Of a stretch of DNA of 64,000 bases, positions 56,074 through 64,000 are shown piece after piece. Each line of letters starts with the position of its first letter. Position 1 is the first letter of the stretch. Origin of the DNA: Bacteroidota bacterium (GTDB lineage: Bacteria; Bacteroidota; Bacteroidia; Chitinophagales; Chitinophagaceae). Where the stretch lies: NCBI GenBank assembly GCA_947456625.1, contig CANGQJ010000003.1, forward strand, positions 62,001-126,000, in the 5' to 3' direction. Below the pieces are notes generated by a model that saw only the letters and a program-made list of their open reading frames with translations, did no database searches and was not told the DNA's origin. The position numbers and the translations under genes are program-made.

Positions 56074-57340
56074 AACTAAATTGATTAATTTTTCTTGTAT
56101 AATAAGTTAGTGAATAAATAGAAATTAGTAACCCAAAAACAGATGATATGATTACTCCTTTTGCATAAAATTGTGCCCAGTTTAAATTTAAATGAGCCAC
56201 CCCTTTTATATAAATAACTACTACAGAAGCAAAATATCCAAACGAGTCCATTAAATAAATTAAAAACCCCACGTTCCCTTTTAATTTAAAAGTGGCAATC
56301 ATTCGATCAAATAAAATGGAGTTAAAAGGAGTATAACCAATATACAATCCCAGTCCAACCAATAGCATCCAATAAAACCCATTTAAATAATGGTATTCAA
56401 ATAATAAGGAAAAAATAAAAACCATTAAAAAACCAAGAATAATCATGTATTGACTAATTAGAAATACCAAACTATTATTTTTGATCATTATCATACTTGC
56501 TATTATTGTTAAAACAATGATAGCAATAGGCAACTCGGTATTTGTAAAAACATTTGCATTATTATACCCCAAATTAGTCCATATATCAGAAGCAAAATTA
56601 TCCCTAAGATCTCTGAAAAGAGTAAGTACTATATATATAATTATAAAAGACAAAAGACCAGGCATAAAGGTTTTAAAAAAATGTTTTCTTTCATCTTTAT
56701 TCATTGGAAGCCTTGCTGTTTTTAACTTAACTTCCGAATCATTTGGCTCTGATATTTGTTCTAATAAAAAAACCAATATTATAATTGGAATAATAAACAT
56801 TAGGCCAGTATCAAAAGGCAACCATATATCACTCACTTGAAAATTAAGTTGTACCCATTTCCCAACCGATTTTGCAAAACCAGAAGATACAATTATACTA
56901 GCACCCATTGCAGCACCAATAAAATCAGTACCTCTCCTACCTTCTACGTATGAAAAAATAACGCCCCAGGTAATTCCTAAAGGAAACCCATTTAAAAATA
57001 AACACACAATATTTAAAGGAGTTGGAATTATGGGAAATATGAATAAGGGTATAAGTGAACAGAGCACTAATATTAATACCAATTTACCTCTGCCAACATG
57101 TTTTAGCTCGGAAATATATTTTACTCCAAAAATTTTACTTGTTGTGTATCCAAGTACTTGCGCTATAACCAATAAATTTTTAAACTCAATACCCATAAAC
57201 TTAGGCATAGTAGCGTATAACCCTACTGTAAAGGGTTTGCGAAATGCAAATATGCAAGAATAAGTTAAAAAGCATACTAAAGCCGTATAAACAGAAACAG
57301 CTATTTGGTTTTTCTTTAATTCTTGAAACTTAAAACTCAT
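56063..57340 (-). CDS. DUF5690 MFS-type transporter, candidate phosphonate importer
   Basis: A 425-residue polytopic membrane protein with about 12 helices in two halves, matching the Bacteroidota DUF5690 family. The first helix ends in YSCIFAFRKPFTVGLY, strongly like the FRKNF motif of GlpT/UhpT organophosphate antiporters, whose Arg binds the phosphate group. NGFPLGITWGVIFSYVEGRRGTDFIGAAMG is another family block. Overlaps the upstream phosphatase gene by 4 bases (ATGA) and the downstream oxidase gene by 11, so it belongs to this operon; inner-membrane uptake of a phosphonate or organophosphate is the natural inference. Confidence 0.8.
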   Translation of the reverse strand: MSFKFQELKKNQIAVSVYTALVCFLTYSCIFAFRKPFTVGLYATMPKFMGIEFKNLLVIAQVLGYTTSKIFGVKYISELKHVGRGKLVLILVLCSLIPLFIFPIIPTPLNIVCLFLNGFPLGITWGVIFSYVEGRRGTDFIGAAMGASIIVSSGFAKSVGKWVQLNFQVSDIWLPFDTGLMFIIPIIILVFLLEQISEPNDSEVKLKTARLPMNKDERKHFFKTFMPGLLSFIIIYIVLTLFRDLRDNFASDIWTNLGYNNANVFTNTELPIAIIVLTIIASMIMIKNNSLVFLISQYMIILGFLMVFIFSLLFEYHYLNGFYWMLLVGLGLYIGYTPFNSILFDRMIATFKLKGNVGFLIYLMDSFGYFASVVVIYIKGVAHLNLNWAQFYAKGVIISSVFGLLISIYSLTYYTRKINQFSYER

Positions 57341-58428
57341 TTCAAAATGTAATTCAAAGGTTCGCCAACGGGATGTTTTGCAATAGTTTCATTAAAGTCT
57401 TGTCCCATTAATTTTGCAATTGTGGATGCTATTTGTTTTTGATAAAACTGCCCTGCCACTTTAACCTCCCCTAAATTTTGAATTTTTGGCCCCATTGCTG
57501 CAAGCCAAATTTGTGAGGATTCTTTAACTTCTTGGCCATGATTTTTCCATGTGGATTTCCCAGTTCCTCCTCTTCCATGATCACACGTAATTATTAAGGT
57601 AGTATTATTTTTGTACTGTGTTATAGATTGTATTGTATTCCATAAATTCGAAATCATAGCGTCTTCCGCATGTAATGATTTTAAATATTGATCATACATA
57701 CCAGAATGTGCAAAGTCATCGGTTTCATCAAATGAAATGTATAATAAACTAGGGTGATATGATTTTAGATATTCTTTGGCTGCAAAATATGTAATTATAT
57801 CAGGCCTTACATTAATTGGCTTTGCAGTTAAAAACTGCATTTCATTTAATAAATTTAATGAAGGCTCTTTAAACGAAAGCGTATCTACATCGGAATTTAC
57901 ATATACGCCACTTCTGTTTTCATTTAAAATGTATGGAAAAACATCCCATGTTGAAAATGCAGCTACTTTGCCTTTGTACGCAGGTACTTTATTCAAGTAC
58001 TCAAGCACATTTATGTTTTTATTTAAAATTTTGTCGTTAGAGTTTACCGCGTCATCCGGGAAACCTGTAAAAATTTCGTTATAACCAGGATATGAAAATT
58101 GATACTTATTTGCGACATTAAAATTTACATCATAATTCCTATTGCCTAAAATTACGCCATTACGCTGTATGGTATTCCAAATAAAAGGCGCTAGTAAACT
58201 TCTCCTATTATTTAAATCTTTGGACCAAAAATTAGTTTTAACATACTCAATATCGCCGTCATAAGTCTTATCGTTTAAAATAATGCTATCGGCACCATTG
58301 AAAATTTCTTGCCATCTTAATCCATCTAATGTAACAACGATCACATTTGGAGTGCTAATTGTAGTTTTATTCCCAGTAAAAAATAATGAAAAAATAGTTA
58401 AAAAAAAGGGTATAAATATGTCTAACAT
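57337..58428 (-). CDS. Exported alkaline-phosphatase-superfamily phosphoesterase
   Basis: The ATG at 58428 opens a signal peptide (MLDIFIPFFLTIFSLFFTG); the track's start is a TTG. The AP-superfamily two-zinc ligands are recognisable: Asp in VVTLDG, Asp and His in DETDDFAHSG, Asp-His in CDHGRG, and His in WKNHGQEV. At the usual nucleophile position (Thr/Ser after a Phe/Tyr-Pro turn) the sequence reads SYPGYNEIF, so the nucleophile may be missing or shifted. NPP and phosphonoacetate hydrolase are relatives. A periplasmic esterase freeing aminophosphonate from a lipid or glycan ester would fit the operon (inference). Confidence 0.78.
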   Translation of the reverse strand: MLDIFIPFFLTIFSLFFTGNKTTISTPNVIVVTLDGLRWQEIFNGADSIILNDKTYDGDIEYVKTNFWSKDLNNRRSLLAPFIWNTIQRNGVILGNRNYDVNFNVANKYQFSYPGYNEIFTGFPDDAVNSNDKILNKNINVLEYLNKVPAYKGKVAAFSTWDVFPYILNENRSGVYVNSDVDTLSFKEPSLNLLNEMQFLTAKPINVRPDIITYFAAKEYLKSYHPSLLYISFDETDDFAHSGMYDQYLKSLHAEDAMISNLWNTIQSITQYKNNTTLIITCDHGRGGTGKSTWKNHGQEVKESSQIWLAAMGPKIQNLGEVKVAGQFYQKQIASTIAKLMGQDFNETIAKHPVGEPLNYILK

Positions 58429-58593
58429 TTTGAGTTTTTTTTGCAATTCAAAACTAAAATTTAGTACTATTGTATACCCTTTTTGTATATGATATAATCG
58501 TTACCTTATTATTACCAAATCATTAAGAAACCTTGTATTTTATTATCTAAAAAAGTATAATAAATGAAATTGAATGATATTTTTAGAACCTAT
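58429..58593 (-). promoter_or_regulatory. Promoter region of the phosphonate operon with candidate operator
   Basis: 165 non-coding bases. On the minus strand TAGTTTTG (58449-58456) fits TAnnTTTG about 20 bases before the ATG. Just upstream lies an imperfect inverted repeat ATTGTATAC-CCTTTTT-GTATATGAT (58470-58492; 7 of 9 arm positions pair). It may bind an unlinked regulator; none is encoded in the operon. Confidence 0.45.
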
Positions 58594-59436
58594 TTAATAA
58601 GTATAAATCGCTCTTAATTGTTTAATTTTTTTATCGTTGAGTCCCATTACTTTTTCTAAATAATTATCAATTGTACCATATTGTGCTTTGATAGTTGTAA
58701 AAGTAGATTGGATGTACTCTTTTTTTGCCGACATCATGCTACTAGCAGTTTTTTCATCCAAACCATAGTATTTAGTCATTTGCGCAATGGCCTTTGCATT
58801 TTCATTTCTACGATAATAATTAGTGGCTTCATAATCATTAAAAATGATTTCTTCGTCAACGCCTAATGCATATAATATTAAGGCAGCAGCTATTCCTGTT
58901 CTATCTTTTCCTGCTGTACAATGAAATAAAATTGGGTTGGCATTTTTGTTCGAAATGAGACTATCAAATAAAGGCATGTACCTGTCTTTAAAAGGAGTTA
59001 ATACATTATAAAAACTAATCAGAAAAGAGTCTGATTTCATGTATTTACTCATATTTTTCATGTAATTGCTATCTCCTACATTTTCACTACCCGCAGGTAA
59101 TGATATACGCAAAGTTCCTACTGGAATTTTATCTGGTGCGGTTTTAACTTCATATGGGCCTCTAAAATCAAAATCGTATTTGATATGCAAGGATGCAACT
59201 TTGGATAAATCTTCGTCGGTTAAGGTATTTAAGGCGGCAGAGCGATACAATAATCCAAGCTTAACTTTTTTATCGTTTTTTGTTTTATAACCTCCAATGT
59301 CTCTAAAATTTACAGCCCCTTGTAATTTTACTTCTCTTATGTTACTATCAACTAGTTGTGCATTTTGAGCATTATAACCTTGTCCTTTTGTATTAATAAA
59401 AAAGAATATAAATAAAATTAAATAAACGTTTTTCAT
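58594..59436 (-). CDS. Exported tyrosine-phosphatase-like protein (Y_phosphatase3/DSP family)
   Basis: Signal peptide (MKNVYLILFIFFFINTKGQG) and a dual-specificity/lipid-phosphatase-like catalytic domain of about 250 residues. The P-loop is HCTAGKDRTGIAAA (HCxxGKDRTG, CX5R intact); AVNFRDIGGYKTKNDKKVKLGLLYRSA is the N-terminal family block and YDFDFRGPYE the general-acid loop region. Such secreted enzymes act on phosphotyrosine, phosphoinositide or other phosphate monoesters. It shares an operon with the small barrel protein (15-base gap) and is separated from the phosphonate operon by 147 bases. Confidence 0.85.
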   Translation of the reverse strand: MKNVYLILFIFFFINTKGQGYNAQNAQLVDSNIREVKLQGAVNFRDIGGYKTKNDKKVKLGLLYRSAALNTLTDEDLSKVASLHIKYDFDFRGPYEVKTAPDKIPVGTLRISLPAGSENVGDSNYMKNMSKYMKSDSFLISFYNVLTPFKDRYMPLFDSLISNKNANPILFHCTAGKDRTGIAAALILYALGVDEEIIFNDYEATNYYRRNENAKAIAQMTKYYGLDEKTASSMMSAKKEYIQSTFTTIKAQYGTIDNYLEKVMGLNDKKIKQLRAIYTY

Positions 59437-59451
59437 ATGTTAAAATGTAAT

Positions 59452-59958
59452 TTAAAAAGTAAATCCAAGCTGTAAACCAAGCCCTACTGAAGCAGGCGCG
59501 TAATTACCAAATCTAAAAGGCACGGGGATGGAAAACCAATAGGCATAATCATTGGTCTTATAATATACTTTATTGAAAACAAAAGTATAACCAAATCTTC
59601 CCGAAGTTTCAAATGCAACTCTTGTTAAAAAATTAAAATTATTTGGTCGTCTAAAAATAATTCCAGGATGGAATAAAAAATTAGTTTCCTTGGAAATACC
59701 ATTGACTCTTTTAATAGTAGGTGAAAATTCAAAGCTATATGCTATAGTTTTGCTTTTAAGAATGTTTATCCCCATAGGAAAGGACACCGTATATTGATGA
59801 TCGAAATTATAAGATATCCCATTTGCATCGGTAGTAAACAATGGATGGCTTATACTAAAATAGCCCTTGGTTTTCAAATTTGGATCAATTTGTTGTGATT
59901 TAACCAAACCAAATACCCCAATAAAAAGGAATAAAAGTATGATTCGCTTTCTGTTCAT
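59452..59958 (-). CDS. Small outer-membrane beta-barrel protein, unknown function
   Basis: A 168-residue protein with signal peptide (ending FGLVKSQQ). The body alternates polar and hydrophobic residues in strand-length segments, and the C-terminus ends in the aromatic GLGLQLGFTF typical of outer-membrane barrels. I do not recognise a named family. It lies between the SusD terminator and the phosphatase gene, transcribed with the latter. Confidence 0.65.
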   Translation of the reverse strand: MNRKRIILLFLFIGVFGLVKSQQIDPNLKTKGYFSISHPLFTTDANGISYNFDHQYTVSFPMGINILKSKTIAYSFEFSPTIKRVNGISKETNFLFHPGIIFRRPNNFNFLTRVAFETSGRFGYTFVFNKVYYKTNDYAYWFSIPVPFRFGNYAPASVGLGLQLGFTF

Positions 59959-60045
59959 AGTATTTTTAAAATATTTTTTGTTTACCTTAAATTTATATTT
60001 GGTCTAAGAATATTTAGATCTTCGACTTTGGCTTTTAAGTAAATT

Positions 60046-60077
60046 AAAAAAAAGTGGGAAGTTTTTACACTCCCCAC
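60046..60077 (-). terminator. Rho-independent terminator after susD
   Basis: On the minus strand GTGGGGAGT-GTAAAA-ACTTCCCAC (60054-60077) is followed by eight T. It ends the susC-susD transcript, so the downstream barrel and phosphatase genes need their own promoter or read-through. Confidence 0.85.
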
Positions 60078-60106
60078 CCTAAATTATAAACATGAGTACC
60101 TATGAA

Positions 60107-61708
60107 CTATTTGATTAACCACATTTTAGCAGTCAAATCGTCTGTACCACCATATTGAGATTGTAAAGCCGCTTTGTTATTAGTTGGGTTATAGTTTGTT
60201 TCGTCCACCGGATATTGCCATCTTAATGGAATCTTAAACGATGGAGTACCAATTCCAGTACCACCTTCTTTAAATGCTGGGATTCCAGTTCTTCTCCATT
60301 GATAGTATGACTCAAAACCTGAGTTCAAGAAGAAAGAAACATATTTCTGATTTAAAATTTGCGTTAAACCAGTAGCATTGTCACCAGCATAAGCAATATT
60401 TGTTAAGAAAGTATTTACGTCATAAGTAGCCGTTCCTAATGCAGGCTTAGTACCGTCATTGTTACCAATTGCAATAGTGCCGCCTTGTTTAATACCATAC
60501 CAATCAAGAGAAGCTTGCACTCCTTTTGTATACCAGCTAGCAGCAGATTGACCTGTAACCCAACCTCTATTAGCAGCTTCCGCAATATTGAAACACATTT
60601 CACTGTAGCCTAATAAAATATAAGGCTCTGATAAAGTACCACCAATATTTGTTGAAGTCATATATCTGTTATAACTAAGACTTGCAAGCGGTGTATTGTT
60701 CGTAAATGTAAATTTCATTGAAGCAATTGCAGAATCTTGTTCCTGTCCAACATAGTTTGCAAAACTTCCAACAGGATTTGTTGCATCTATACTTAATACA
60801 CCTGGAGATAATAAAGCCAATACACGAGGATCTTTATTTGGAACTGTAACACCAATCCAAGTTTTAGAAACATTCAAACAGTTATTATATTGCGCATAAC
60901 CATATCGTTGAGGAGGGTATTGGTTGTAAGCTGAATTATAAACAAACTTCACATTATCACTATTACTTGTCATAATAGGATATTGTGTTGGGTTACTTAA
61001 AATAGCAGCAAACTGAGATTTAATATTTAAATCTGCATTGTCATCAGCACGCTTGCTTAATGAAATCAATACTCTTAATTTATAAGTATTAATTGCTTTT
61101 TGCCATTGTGCGTAAGTTAACCCAAATACATCACCACCTGCATCCACTTTTGTGTTTGCATTTGAAGTAGAAATTAAAGCAGCGATTTGTAAGTTAGCAG
61201 AATCTAATAAAGCTAAAGATTGCTTATACACATCATGCTGACTATCATACTTAGGAGTCAAGTTATTGATGTCATTTGATTGAGACATTGGGATATCACC
61301 TACTCTTTGTGTTAACCAAATGTAAGAATACGCTTTAAAAAACTTACTTAAAGCAAAGTATACATTGGTTTTGTTTTTATACTGATTAAACGCTTGTTCC
61401 TCCATTTTCACACAATACTTAATATTATCATAAGTAGTGCTTGTAGTTGACCAGTTGTAGGCGTTTGAACCGAAATAATAAGTATAGTTAGACACTACGT
61501 TTTGGTTATACTTATACACGTTAGAAACGATAGGATCTTCTTCCTTCATTAAATTCGCAGTAATGTGATTTAATATTAATGAGGAAGGGATGGTAGAGCT
61601 TTCCGCAGCCACGTTTGGATTGGATAACAAATCGCCTTTTTGGCAACCTGTGATACCAAAACTTACAGCTACTAAGCCTAAGATGATATTACTTAATTTG
61701 ATTTTCAT
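60107..61708 (-). CDS. SusD/RagB-family nutrient-binding outer-membrane lipoprotein
   Basis: Surface lipoprotein that forms the lid over its SusC partner. The ATG at 61708 begins a lipoprotein signal (MKIKLSNIILGLVAVSFGITGC). The all-helical body has TPR-like pairs (ALSKFFKAYSYIWLTQRVGDIPMSQ) and the late family block LGYSEMCFNIAEAANRGW, closest to the SusD-like_2 group, ending with RRTGIPAFKEGG and IPLRWQYPVDETNYN. Residues that would reveal the ligand are not recognisable. It follows susC by 26 bases. Confidence 0.92.
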   Translation of the reverse strand: MKIKLSNIILGLVAVSFGITGCQKGDLLSNPNVAAESSTIPSSLILNHITANLMKEEDPIVSNVYKYNQNVVSNYTYYFGSNAYNWSTTSTTYDNIKYCVKMEEQAFNQYKNKTNVYFALSKFFKAYSYIWLTQRVGDIPMSQSNDINNLTPKYDSQHDVYKQSLALLDSANLQIAALISTSNANTKVDAGGDVFGLTYAQWQKAINTYKLRVLISLSKRADDNADLNIKSQFAAILSNPTQYPIMTSNSDNVKFVYNSAYNQYPPQRYGYAQYNNCLNVSKTWIGVTVPNKDPRVLALLSPGVLSIDATNPVGSFANYVGQEQDSAIASMKFTFTNNTPLASLSYNRYMTSTNIGGTLSEPYILLGYSEMCFNIAEAANRGWVTGQSAASWYTKGVQASLDWYGIKQGGTIAIGNNDGTKPALGTATYDVNTFLTNIAYAGDNATGLTQILNQKYVSFFLNSGFESYYQWRRTGIPAFKEGGTGIGTPSFKIPLRWQYPVDETNYNPTNNKAALQSQYGGTDDLTAKMWLIK

Positions 61709-61734
61709 ATAATTACTTTTATACATTTTGAATT

Positions 61735-63999
61735 TTAGAAGTTAAGATTAATGTTAAATCCGAATCTTCTTGCAGTAGCAGATTGTAAAATCGCTCCTTT
61801 TTGTAAAGATCTATCTGAGTCATTATATCCAGAGGCAAATTGATCTAAGTCCTGGTCTTTTCTATCAGCAAAGTATAATAAGTTTCTACCTACTAATGAG
61901 ATAGTTGCACCTTTAATATACTTTAACTTAGCTAAAAAGTTTGCAGGTAAAGAATAAGCAATATTTACTTCACGTAATTTTACAAAAGAACGATTAGTCA
62001 TCCAATACTCATCCACACCACCGTAACCAGAAGCTCCAGCAATTGTTTGTACTTTAGCAGCAACATCATTTTGAGCGAAAGTCAATGCACTCATATTTGT
62101 TATCACACCACCTGCATAAGTTGGAGTACCAGATACAATTTTAACACCAGGTCCAACATATTTAGCAGTTTGAGCTACAGTACCATTTGCAGTTGTTTGC
62201 CATTCTGCTAAACGAGCAGCACCAATTGCACCTTGAGTAGACTCAATTGAAGTACCACCATTCATACCATCATGATAAATTTGGTCGTAGATATTTCCAC
62301 CAATTCTACCATCAAATTGGAAACCAAAGCTTACATTTTTGAAAGTGAATTTGTTGCTAATTCCAAAAGTATAATCAGGATTTGCAAATCCTAAGAATTT
62401 ATTGTTACCAATATCTGAAGGCGCTCTTAATGGAGTACCACCAGACCAAACAATATTGTTTGAACCATCACGTACAAATGCAGAACCATAAATCGCATCT
62501 AAACGATCGCCTACTTTGTAAACGTGGTTGTTTAAAGTTAAGCCGGTTTCAGAACCATAAATTGCATCCAATGTTTCTTGGTAAGTTGCATAAGTAGCAT
62601 TGATATCCCAGTTAAAGTTAGCAGTTTTGATAGGTGTTCCAGATAAAGTAATTTCAAAACCTGCTTTTTTAGAAGTGATACCATTTACGTTTTGTGCAGC
62701 ATAACCTGTTGAAGATGCTACTGGTAAAGCGTAAATTTGAGGTCCGTTAAAGCTTGTAAAGTAAGTGAAGTCAAATCCTAATCTGTTTTTTGCAAATTTT
62801 AAATCAACACCACCTTCATATGAAGTACGGTCAAATGGTTTTAAAGTACTATTTGCAATGGTATTAGAATAACCTACCGAAGGAGTTCCATTATAATAAG
62901 TTTGGAATGCGTATGCATTTTGGTTTGCATAAGAAGGGCCATCATAAGAACTATATAAGTCAGAGCCATATCCTAATAAACCACCATTGGTACTTGTACC
63001 AGTAATTGCAGTGAATGCAGAAGGAACAGTAGATTGAGTTAATCCACCTTTTACATCGGCAAATGAAGCACGTACTTTAGCAAAAGAAATAAATGAAGGT
63101 AAATTCAAATAATCTTTTAAAGCAGAACTTAATGATACGGAAGGATAGAAGAAAGTATTGTTTCCATCAGGTAAAGTAGATAATTGATCTAAACGACCTG
63201 TGTGAGATAAAGTAGCATACTTACTTAATGTTAAATCCACAGAGTAAAATGCGCTATACACTTGCATTCTTGAATTCCATGTATAAGCTAAAGCGGCATC
63301 TTTTGTATTTGACAATACATATAAGTTTGGAACCGCTAATGCTTTGGTAGTTCCCCAGAAAGAGTTGTAAGCAAAAGATCTTTCAGAAACACCCGCTAAA
63401 GCAGAGATACCAATTTGACCTACTTTCTTTTCGTAATTAGCAGTTAAGTCAGTATTATTTTCGGTCAATCTTCTGCTATCCTCATGGTAGTCACCATACC
63501 ATCCAAAGTAGAACCATGGAGTGTACGTATTTAAGTTAGCGCCTGCTGGAACTTGTTCAGTTCTTAATTGGCTCCAAGTAGAGAATTGAGAACGTAAGTT
63601 GAATGTTAAATCGTTGGTTGGCTTATAAGAAGCTTTTACATATCCATTCACATCTGTTTTATCATGAGAACGTAACCACTTTTTAGCCATAAACCAAGCA
63701 CTGTTTTCACGACCATATTCTTGAGCATATGGAATTAAGTTTTGAACTCCTTGTGGTCCTTTATAGATATCTTTTAAGTCATTGATATCGTAATCAGATG
63801 ATCCATATACTTTAAACATATAGATGTAAGAGTTTGGACCATAGTTTACGTCAGGAATATTTGGAGAGTATTGCTTATTCATGTTTAAGCTAGCTTCTAA
63901 TCTTAATTTCTTAGAAATGTTGTAGCCACCATTCACTGCTAAAGTATAAGAATTTAACTTTGTGTTTGGAGACATCCCTTTTTGATCCATATTAGAAAT
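61735..63999 (-). CDS. SusC/RagA-family TonB-dependent transporter (3' part, cut by window edge)
   Basis: C-terminal 755 residues of an outer-membrane TonB-dependent porin. The frame stays open past the track's Met to the window end (the codons before it read ISN), so the plug domain and N-terminal carboxypeptidase-like domain lie outside. Long beta-barrel strands, SusC blocks such as NFNWDINATYATYQE, FGISNKFTFKNVSFGFQFDGRIGGNIYDQ, FVKLREVNIAYSLPANFLAKL and the aromatic end FGFNINLNF are clear. Pairs with the SusD gene downstream. Confidence 0.93.
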   Translation of the reverse strand: MSNMDQKGMSPNTKLNSYTLAVNGGYNISKKLRLEASLNMNKQYSPNIPDVNYGPNSYIYMFKVYGSSDYDINDLKDIYKGPQGVQNLIPYAQEYGRENSAWFMAKKWLRSHDKTDVNGYVKASYKPTNDLTFNLRSQFSTWSQLRTEQVPAGANLNTYTPWFYFGWYGDYHEDSRRLTENNTDLTANYEKKVGQIGISALAGVSERSFAYNSFWGTTKALAVPNLYVLSNTKDAALAYTWNSRMQVYSAFYSVDLTLSKYATLSHTGRLDQLSTLPDGNNTFFYPSVSLSSALKDYLNLPSFISFAKVRASFADVKGGLTQSTVPSAFTAITGTSTNGGLLGYGSDLYSSYDGPSYANQNAYAFQTYYNGTPSVGYSNTIANSTLKPFDRTSYEGGVDLKFAKNRLGFDFTYFTSFNGPQIYALPVASSTGYAAQNVNGITSKKAGFEITLSGTPIKTANFNWDINATYATYQETLDAIYGSETGLTLNNHVYKVGDRLDAIYGSAFVRDGSNNIVWSGGTPLRAPSDIGNNKFLGFANPDYTFGISNKFTFKNVSFGFQFDGRIGGNIYDQIYHDGMNGGTSIESTQGAIGAARLAEWQTTANGTVAQTAKYVGPGVKIVSGTPTYAGGVITNMSALTFAQNDVAAKVQTIAGASGYGGVDEYWMTNRSFVKLREVNIAYSLPANFLAKLKYIKGATISLVGRNLLYFADRKDQDLDQFASGYNDSDRSLQKGAILQSATARRFGFNINLNF

Positions 64000-64000
64000 A

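Noticed and set aside
57337-58428. Phosphonoacetate hydrolase PhnA
   Set aside because: It has a signal peptide and lacks the expected Thr nucleophile; only superfamily membership is safe.

Overview
The window looks like the chromosome of a Bacteroidota member, most likely a Chitinophagaceae-type soil or freshwater bacterium. It is AT-rich with dense, short-spaced genes. It carries a SusC/SusD pair, the gliding lipoprotein GldH, a Cys-rich RicT, DUF4834 and DUF5690 proteins, and many TAnnTTTG (-7) promoter boxes typical of the phylum. The family placement is inference; no rRNA, tRNA, CRISPR array, insertion sequence or prophage was seen.

Layout. 1-8.5 kb: core information processing (radA 3' part, comF, holB, ricT, mutL) with a glutathione peroxidase and an M3 peptidase. 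8.5-15 kb, minus strand: PBP4-type carboxypeptidase, arginase-fold protein, a gldH-histidine kinase-response regulator operon behind yicC, and a catalytically degenerate NUDIX regulator. 15-23 kb: ligA, asd, a PfkB kinase, a TetR regulator, obg and typA, with several clear terminators and two unusual inverted-repeat intergenic regions. 23-34 kb: envelope and transport functions (HGSNAT-like acyltransferase, GH130 lipoprotein, RND pump plus adaptor, chromate transporter, DUF3089 lipoprotein). 34-42 kb: recQ, a kdsD-manC-KASIII operon, and a PurF-type amidotransferase. 41-48 kb: rimP-nusA-infB-surA-like run with a terminator-like hairpin directly before rimP. 48-53 kb: small enzymes, an Lrp/PaiB pair divergent from alanine dehydrogenase, and an arsR-arsM-arsC operon under a near-ideal palindromic operator.

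The most interesting region is 53.2-64 kb, all on the minus strand. A tightly packed operon encodes an alkaline-phosphatase-superfamily exported enzyme, a DUF5690 MFS-type transporter, a FAD amine oxidase of the phosphonate-associated TIGR03364 type, a PhnZ-type HD mixed-valence diiron oxygenase with every known active-site residue in place, a PhnX-like HAD hydrolase (TIGR03351 type) and a PhnO-like N-acetyltransferase. Immediately upstream lie a secreted tyrosine-phosphatase-like enzyme, a small outer-membrane barrel and a SusD/SusC pair. I read this as an organophosphonate utilization locus arranged like a polysaccharide utilization locus: outer-membrane capture (SusCD), periplasmic ester cleavage (AP enzyme), inner-membrane import (DUF5690), then C-P bond cleavage by an oxidative branch (PhnZ) and a deamination/hydrolysis branch (FAD oxidase + PhnX-like). 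No PhnY/TmpA hydroxylase and no PhnW transaminase are present in the window, which suggests that pre-hydroxylated or N-methylated aminoethylphosphonates are the substrates. Family assignments rest on motifs read by eye; the SusCD link and substrate are inference.
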